A stretch of 18,940 bases of DNA, from assembly GCA_023246415.1 (NCBI GenBank), contig JAHFIK010000021.1, forward strand, positions 1 to 18,940, written 5' to 3'. Origin of the DNA: Candidatus Uhrbacteria bacterium. GTDB taxonomy: Bacteria > Patescibacteriota > Patescibacteriia > 2-12-FULL-60-25. The notes under the pieces were generated by a model, which was given only the letters and a program-made list of their open reading frames with translations, did no database searches and had not been told where the DNA came from. The position numbers and the translations under genes are program-made. Of the stretch, positions 14,147 through 18,940 are shown one piece after another. Within the stretch, counting starts at the first letter, position 1, and each line of letters opens with the position of its first letter.

Positions 14147-15157
14147 ATGGCAACAAAAAAAATATTCATCACCGGAGTCGCAGGCTTTTTAGGGAGTCAC
14201 TTGGCAGACGCATTCCTGAAACTGGGATACACCGTGGCCGGGTGTGATAATTTTATCGGAGGCTACAAGGACAATTTGTCACCCGAGATCGAATTTCACG
14301 AATGCGACTGCGTTGACTTCGAACGAATGAAGACGCTCCTTGCGGGCGTCGATATTGTCTACCACTGTGCCGCCACGGCGTATGAGGGGTTGTCTGTGTT
14401 TGCGCCGAATTTTATTACGCAGAATATCGTCCAAGCCAGCGTGTCCATGATGAGCGCCTCCATCGCGAGCGGCGTAAAACGATTCATCTACTGCTCCAGC
14501 ATGGCCCGGTATGGCGAAAATCAAGTCCCATTCACCGAAGACATGATTCCGCGTCCGCAAGATCCGTACGGTATTGGAAAATACAGTGGTGAGCTATTCT
14601 TAAAGAATCTCTCCGAGGTCCATGGCATGGAGTACGTCATCATGGTTCCGCACAATATCATTGGTCCGCGGCAAAAATACGATGACCCGTACCGCAACGT
14701 CGCGTCGATCATGATCAATCGCATGCTCCAAGGCAAACAGCCCGTTGTCTATGGCGATGGTGAGCAGATGCGCTGCTTCAGCTTCATCCAGGACGATATC
14801 GACATTCTCCTCATTGCTGCAGAAGCGCCGCAAGCCGTGGGAGAAATCATCAACATCGGTCCGGATCACGAATTCGTCTCTATCAATACGCTTGCGACCA
14901 CGATTGCGGATCTGCTTCAATTTCCACTCGATCCGATCCATGTCCCGGGACGTCCTCAAGAGGTCAAACTCGCAAACTGCTCTGCAGACAAAGCACGAAA
15001 GCTGTTCGATTATCAGCCAAAAACATCGCTTCGTGACGGACTCTCCGCGATGATCGACTATATTCGAACGCGTGGCCCAAAACCATTCGAGTATCATATC
15101 GGATTGGAAATTCTAACGCCGAAGACCCCGAAAACGTGGTCCGAAAAAATCTTCTAG
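14147..15157 (+). CDS. NAD-dependent nucleotide-sugar epimerase/dehydratase (SDR)
   Basis: 336-residue extended SDR with TGVAGFLG at 9-16, CSSM near 116-119, and the catalytic pair Y141 and K145 in DPYGIGKYSGE. PHNIIGPRQKYDDPYRNVAS and YGDGEQMRCFSFIQD match GalE-like epimerases acting on nucleotide sugars. A GalE/WbpP-type 4-epimerase is likeliest, but a dehydratase cannot be excluded. The C-terminal stretch after about 300 (FEYHIGLEILTPKTPKTWSEKIF) is an unusual extension. ATG 14147 is taken as start: an upstream in-frame ATG at 14114 would overlap the previous gene, whereas 14147 leaves a 10-nt gap and has T at -1 as in most neighbours. The GT4 gene follows after 4 nt. Confidence 0.9.
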   Translation: MATKKIFITGVAGFLGSHLADAFLKLGYTVAGCDNFIGGYKDNLSPEIEFHECDCVDFERMKTLLAGVDIVYHCAATAYEGLSVFAPNFITQNIVQASVSMMSASIASGVKRFIYCSSMARYGENQVPFTEDMIPRPQDPYGIGKYSGELFLKNLSEVHGMEYVIMVPHNIIGPRQKYDDPYRNVASIMINRMLQGKQPVVYGDGEQMRCFSFIQDDIDILLIAAEAPQAVGEIINIGPDHEFVSINTLATTIADLLQFPLDPIHVPGRPQEVKLANCSADKARKLFDYQPKTSLRDGLSAMIDYIRTRGPKPFEYHIGLEILTPKTPKTWSEKIF

Positions 15158-15161
15158 CCGT

Positions 15162-16196
15162 ATGATGATCCACTTTTTCACCAAGGGGGATGAAACCATT
15201 CCAAGTTCCCGGCAACGGGCACACCTTCTGGCGACTGAATTACAGAAATTCCAAGTCGATACGATCATCCATACCCCTCCCATCGCCGTCATCTCGCAAA
15301 CGCCGTGGCCAAAAAAGCTTGAGTTGATTCGAAAAATTTCAAAAGGACTGTTCCAGGTCAAAAAAGGCGACATTCTTTTCCTCCAACGGGCGATTTATAA
15401 CAAATATTTCTTCGCCCTTGTCGTCCTGCACCACCTCATCTTTAAAAATAAGATGATCTTCGACTTTGATGACGCAATCTATCTCCACTCGCCATTTAAG
15501 ACAAAGCTTCTCACCAAGATGGCAGACATCGTCATCGTTGGAAGTCACGAACTTCAGCAATGGGCGGTCCAATACAACAAACACACGTACCTCATTCCGA
15601 CCTGCACCTATTTCACAAACTTTCCGCAAAAGAAATATGCACCGGAAAAACAGGGCGCATTCATCTTAGGCTGGACGGGCAATGCCCCTGCACATCGTGA
15701 GAATCTCATGCTCCTCGTGCCTGTCATGCAGGAGCTTGCTCGTCGTGGCGTGCCCATCCGATTCGTTTTGATCGGCGCACAAGGCGACAAGGCGATTACT
15801 GATGCGTTCACCTCTATTTCAGGGATCGAGACCGAAATCATCGACTGGGTGGATCCAGAAAAAATTCAAGAACGGATTCAAACATTTGATGTCGGACTCA
15901 TGCCGCTCACGGACACGCCATGGAATCGCGGCAAATGCGCTCTGAAAGTGGTCGAATACATGGCCTGCGGCGTTCCGGCAATCGCGAGTCCCGTCGGAGA
16001 GAACGCCTATGTGATCAAAAATGGCGTCAACGGCTTCCTGCCAACAACGACACAGGATTGGGTTTCCGTCATCGAAAAAATAAACGCAAACTATCAAACG
16101 CTTCAGACTATGGGCACGCAAGCTCGTACAACCATTGAAGCGTCATACGTCTACGGCGTCCAACTCGTTCATATTCTTGACCTCATCGGCAAATAA
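15162..16196 (+). CDS. GT-B glycosyltransferase, family 4-like
   Basis: 344-residue glycosyltransferase. The N-terminal domain has SSRQRAHLL (15-23) and the string IFDFDDAIY (99-107), common in this group. The C-terminal domain starts at GAFILGWTGNAP (165-175). It continues with a loop FDVGLMPLTDTPWNRGKCALKVVEYMACGVPAIASPVG (242-279), where K258 and E265 would contact the sugar nucleotide. It probably transfers a sugar from a nucleotide donor to a lipid-linked glycan on the inner membrane face. No membrane helix is obvious, though 83-98 is hydrophobic. Last gene of the plus-strand run, ended by a hairpin. The donor is not evident. An ATG at 15165 is an equal alternative start. Confidence 0.9.
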   Translation: MMIHFFTKGDETIPSSRQRAHLLATELQKFQVDTIIHTPPIAVISQTPWPKKLELIRKISKGLFQVKKGDILFLQRAIYNKYFFALVVLHHLIFKNKMIFDFDDAIYLHSPFKTKLLTKMADIVIVGSHELQQWAVQYNKHTYLIPTCTYFTNFPQKKYAPEKQGAFILGWTGNAPAHRENLMLLVPVMQELARRGVPIRFVLIGAQGDKAITDAFTSISGIETEIIDWVDPEKIQERIQTFDVGLMPLTDTPWNRGKCALKVVEYMACGVPAIASPVGENAYVIKNGVNGFLPTTTQDWVSVIEKINANYQTLQTMGTQARTTIEASYVYGVQLVHILDLIGK

Positions 16197-16217
16197 CAGT
16201 TCGCGGCCATCATCAAC

Positions 16218-16249
16218 ATAAAGGAGATCACCGTCGTGATCTCCTTTAT
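16218..16249. terminator. Bidirectional terminator overlapping a stop codon
   Basis: A perfect 14-bp stem (ATAAAGGAGATCAC with 16236-16249) has a 4-nt loop, CGTC. It stands 21 nt past the GT4 stop, and its 3' arm contains the TAA (16246-16248) of the convergent minus-strand gene. The T-tract is poor, so its strength is uncertain. Confidence 0.75.
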
Positions 16250-17691
16250 ACTTCGGCCGGCACAACCTTCGCGTGTGGCGGAGGTGCATGACCGAACACA
16301 CGTCGGAGAGAGATCAAGACGATCACAAGACACACCATGCGCCACGGCGTCACTGGGACGGCATACCGCTCGATCACATCAACAGGCATGTGAATCAGAA
16401 TCGTATATCCCAATAAGAGTCCCGGCATGAACAGCACGCCGTATCGTCGAATAGCGAATACGAGACCAAGCAGCGTGCCGCCAACCCACAACCATTCCAT
16501 GAGATGCGCCAGGATCAACAACCCGATCACCGGAATCGACAATGGACCCGCAGTCGCCCGCTCAATAAACATCGCCTCAATACGGAACGTTGGACTGAGC
16601 GGCGACGGAAGCGCGAGCAATCGCCAAACTTCGATCGGCGTCCAGACACAATATCGAATAAACTGAACCGGATTCGACGTGATCGACTGAACCGCGAGAT
16701 GCGTCATCTGCGCATCTGCATGCGAATCATCGAGGCCGCTCTGCTGAAGACGTGCGTACGTATTCCATACCTCCGTCCAGTGCTCCATACGGACAATCGG
16801 GTGTGCCGTCGGATCGAGACGCGCGATCGTCGCCTGTCCGAATAAGGCAGACACATAACTCGCACCAAGTGTTTTCCATGACGCCTCGGCCTTGAGGGCG
16901 CGCGCGTACAGCGTGACTCCTGCGCGTTGCGTGAGCGCAAAACTTCCAAACTGATACTCATTTCGAATGGCCCACGGCAGCATGACTGCGGCGGATGAGA
17001 CAACGATCGTTAATCCAATTATGATGCGACGACGCCAATATAACGATCGCGCAAACACGATCATGATCACTGCGATGAACAAGCCAAGGAACTCGTACGC
17101 CACGCGTGTGAGCGCGAGGACGCCGCAGGCGAAACCGAACAACATGAACCACCATCGTTCCGCGCGACGAGCACTTGCCGAATCCGAACAGATCTCTTGC
17201 ACCGTCGATCCCTCATCATGCGGTGCGGTGGCGATCTCACATGCACGCACCCCGAGATACCCCACAAGACTCACCAAAAATGCCGCAACGGCTTCCGAGT
17301 AGTGGCTCGATCCATAGACGAGATAGCCATATGCCACGGCGGAAAGCCAGGCGGTCGGAAGACACAGATGACGATCAATGCGTCGAACCGCACTGGCCGC
17401 CAACCAAATCGCGCCCACGAGCAACGCCACCTGTACCCACAGAATCCCCGTAGGCGTCAGCCCGATCGCATACATCGCAGCACGAAAAAGCGGATACCCC
17501 GGCTCACGAAGCATCGTCGGCACGCCATCAAGCGCATACTGACCCCTCAGAATGGAATGCGCGATGGCATCATATTGTGCAGAATCTTTCGCGATCGGCT
17601 CTGGCGCCGTCACGACAAACCAAGATGCCACCAGTCCTGCCACCAGGAGCGGCCAGAGTAATGATGTTCGCGCAAATATCGATCGCTTCAT
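16246..17691 (-). CDS. Multi-pass GT-C (GT39/ArnT-like) glycosyltransferase
   Basis: 481-residue membrane protein with around ten hydrophobic helices (first near 11-28). The first outer loop reads AKDSAQYDAIAHSILRGQYAL with REPGYPLF after it, the pattern by which GT-C transferases (PMT/ArnT relatives) carry an acidic catalytic residue before helix 2. Such enzymes use polyprenyl-phosphate sugars on the outer membrane face to decorate lipids, glycans or proteins. Its start overlaps the upstream GT2 stop (ATGA), so the two are translated together: GT2 would make the donor and this enzyme use it. The exact GT family is not certain from sequence; an O-antigen polymerase-like role is a less likely alternative. 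No Shine-Dalgarno. Confidence 0.78.
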   Translation of the reverse strand: MKRSIFARTSLLWPLLVAGLVASWFVVTAPEPIAKDSAQYDAIAHSILRGQYALDGVPTMLREPGYPLFRAAMYAIGLTPTGILWVQVALLVGAIWLAASAVRRIDRHLCLPTAWLSAVAYGYLVYGSSHYSEAVAAFLVSLVGYLGVRACEIATAPHDEGSTVQEICSDSASARRAERWWFMLFGFACGVLALTRVAYEFLGLFIAVIMIVFARSLYWRRRIIIGLTIVVSSAAVMLPWAIRNEYQFGSFALTQRAGVTLYARALKAEASWKTLGASYVSALFGQATIARLDPTAHPIVRMEHWTEVWNTYARLQQSGLDDSHADAQMTHLAVQSITSNPVQFIRYCVWTPIEVWRLLALPSPLSPTFRIEAMFIERATAGPLSIPVIGLLILAHLMEWLWVGGTLLGLVFAIRRYGVLFMPGLLLGYTILIHMPVDVIERYAVPVTPWRMVCLVIVLISLRRVFGHAPPPHAKVVPAEV

Positions 17692-18581
17692 CGTGAAGAT
17701 GATAGCTTAACACGTAACAATTCTCCAACGCACCCGAGCATGAAGACAATTGGCAATCCAATTAAAAATGCATTTGCGAACGAGACAAGAATGGTTGCAA
17801 TGATGATCGAGAGATACGCAACAACCGATGCCAGGGCAAAACAGACGATTGCAAATAACACGGCGAACAGATCCACGATCAACGCGAGTTTAATCGGATT
17901 ATGAGTCGCAATGACCGACGTCATGATTTGCGCCGTTCGAAGCGTATCGTGAAAATGCCGGATTTTCGAACTCCCAATGCGTGAGTCATACGAAATAGGT
18001 CGATATGCGACAAAGTGGCCATTCAACATCAAGATCAGCGTAATCGACGTCGTAAACGAAAATCCGAGACAGGTTTGCGAGAGATACGGCAGAATCGTCG
18101 TCCGCCGCATGATCCGAAGCCCGGAATTGATGTCCGGGATACGTCGGCCCGCCACGAACTCGGCAATGACTCGGAACATCACACGGGCCGGATTTTTCCA
18201 CCAGAATTTCCAATATTCCCTCCCTTGTCGCGCCCCAACCGCCATATCGAGCCCCTCATCCATCATTGCAATCAATTTCGGAATATCCTCCACTGGATAT
18301 GTGCCATCAGCGTCTGTAATCGCAACAAGTTCATGCGATGCGGCCCGAATTCCACGCTGGAGCGACATCCCGTATCCGCCATTGATGGGGTTTCGAATGA
18401 CACGCGCCCCTTTTGAGAGGGCGATATCGCCCGTTCGATCTGACGATCCGTCATCGACCACGATCATTTCGATCTGGAGCGATGATGCATCAGCGACCGC
18501 CTTGATCCGATCAAGTGTCGGCCCGATCCCCTCCTCTTCATTCAATGCCGGGATAACAATGCTACATGCAGTCGTGTTCAT
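17688..18581 (-). CDS. GT2 polyprenyl-phosphate-sugar synthase (DPM1/ArnC-like)
   Basis: 297-residue glycosyltransferase. The GT-A domain begins SIVIPALNEEEGIG (7-20); nucleotide binding is by VVDDGSSDRT (41-50), and the metal motif is DAD at 90-92 in AITDADGTYP. GARQGREYWKFWWKN and INSGLRIMRR are typical of polyprenyl-phosphate mannose/glucose synthases. Two C-terminal membrane helices (about 231-258 and 262-288) anchor it. It would load a sugar on undecaprenyl phosphate for export and use by the GT-C enzyme. It overlaps both neighbours by 4 nt (ATGA), so the operon is strongly coupled. GtrA at 3206-3721 is the kind of partner that could flip the product. The sugar is unknown. Confidence 0.92.
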   Translation of the reverse strand: MNTTACSIVIPALNEEEGIGPTLDRIKAVADASSLQIEMIVVDDGSSDRTGDIALSKGARVIRNPINGGYGMSLQRGIRAASHELVAITDADGTYPVEDIPKLIAMMDEGLDMAVGARQGREYWKFWWKNPARVMFRVIAEFVAGRRIPDINSGLRIMRRTTILPYLSQTCLGFSFTTSITLILMLNGHFVAYRPISYDSRIGSSKIRHFHDTLRTAQIMTSVIATHNPIKLALIVDLFAVLFAIVCFALASVVAYLSIIIATILVSFANAFLIGLPIVFMLGCVGELLRVKLSSSR

Positions 18582-18940
18582 ACGTGTGGAAAGAGAAGAT
18601 CAACCCCTTCTCGGATGGATGCGAATAACTCGTACGGCGTCCGTACCGTAAAGATACGACGGAGGAGATATCCGGGGCGCAAATAGAATGACGTGATTGC
18701 AAATCGCTGCAGCTGATAGATCATTTCATTCGGAAGCGTGTCTCCGTCCGATTCCGTTTCTTCCAGCCATGCCGGCTTGGTCCGCGAAGAATCAAGCACC
18801 ATTCGCGCCGCATCAATCGTCCCCTGCTCTTTCATGATCTTTCGGAACGTCGTACCGAACCGCGGAGTCGCGATATTAAAAGAGGCGAAATCGAGCGGGA
18901 GCGTTTTTGCAAATGCAACCGTGTCGCGAATCGACGCTTC
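18578..18940 (-). CDS. B12-binding-type radical SAM protein, C-terminal part (runs off the window)
   Basis: The frame is open from the right edge to a TGA at 18578-18580, giving 120 residues with no start inside the window. It begins EASIRDTVAFAKTLPLDFAS and goes on FNIATPRFGTTF, the late strand region of BchE/HpnP-like radical SAM enzymes that carry an N-terminal cobalamin-binding domain (usually ET..D...FA..L.PDFA.FNI.TP.PGT). The end, PGYLLRRIFTVRTPYELFASIREGVDLLF, also matches that family's tail. The CxxxCxxC cluster would lie outside the window. These enzymes do difficult methylations and rearrangements; here perhaps on a lipid or sugar. It overlaps GT2 by 4 nt. The internal Met at 18835 is not the start. 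Confidence 0.85.
   Translation of the reverse strand, partial: EASIRDTVAFAKTLPLDFASFNIATPRFGTTFRKIMKEQGTIDAARMVLDSSRTKPAWLEETESDGDTLPNEMIYQLQRFAITSFYLRPGYLLRRIFTVRTPYELFASIREGVDLLFPHV

Noticed and set aside
18578..18835. Small 85-residue gene at the right edge
   Set aside because: The frame stays open to the window end, and the upstream residues match the radical SAM family, so Met 18835 is internal.

Overview
The window is an 18.9 kb stretch of bacterial chromosome, roughly half G+C. It is densely packed, with no gene-free gap above 300 bases, and is dominated by surface-glycan biosynthesis. TGA acts as a stop at several gene ends, so the TGA-glycine code of Gracilibacteria/SR1 is excluded. 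Short gaps, ATGA overlaps, near-absence of Shine-Dalgarno sequences and short intergenic tandem repeats suggest a Patescibacteria/CPR-type genome. That placement is an inference; no marker gene is present to fix it.

Left part (1-5573). A probable gene tail runs off the left edge. It is followed by a hairpin built of 7-nt repeats, then a von Willebrand A (vWA) protein with the only strong Shine-Dalgarno in the window. A bidirectional terminator separates it from a convergent NUDIX hydrolase. On the minus strand follow an exported subtilisin-like S8 protease with an FG-GAP-like C-terminal motif, an overlapping GtrA membrane protein, and a UDP-glucuronate-decarboxylase-like SDR, which ends at a palindromic terminator.

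Middle (5643-10045). A WcaJ/PssY-type polyprenyl-phosphate sugar phosphotransferase, which starts glycan assembly, is followed by a SAM methyltransferase bracketed by two arrays of 7-nt repeats. Convergent to these is a minus-strand pair: an unusual fusion of an XRE helix-turn-helix domain to a UDP-glucose/GDP-mannose dehydrogenase core lacking the usual C-terminal domain, then a GalE-like epimerase. A 14-bp palindrome overlaps the likely promoter of the fusion gene, which suggests autoregulation.

Right part (10251-16196, plus). A tight run encodes a Wzx-like flippase, a complete AMP-forming acetyl-CoA synthetase, a small COG4627-like methyltransferase, an SDR epimerase and a GT4 glycosyltransferase. 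It ends at a hairpin whose 3' arm contains the stop codon of the convergent operon.

Far right (16246-18940, minus). Three genes joined by two ATGA overlaps: the tail of a B12-binding-type radical SAM protein, a GT2 polyprenyl-phosphate-sugar synthase, and a multi-pass GT-C membrane glycosyltransferase.

Taken together, nucleotide sugars are made by the dehydrogenase and three SDRs. The first sugar is loaded on a lipid by the phosphotransferase, extended by the GT4, modified by methyltransferases and moved across the membrane by the flippase. The GT2/GT-C pair, perhaps with GtrA, would add sugars outside via polyprenyl-phosphate donors. No polymerase or ligase was recognised with certainty. 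The main oddities are the HTH-dehydrogenase fusion, the acetyl-CoA synthetase in a glycan operon, the structured 7/8-nt repeats, and the near-absence of Shine-Dalgarno sites.
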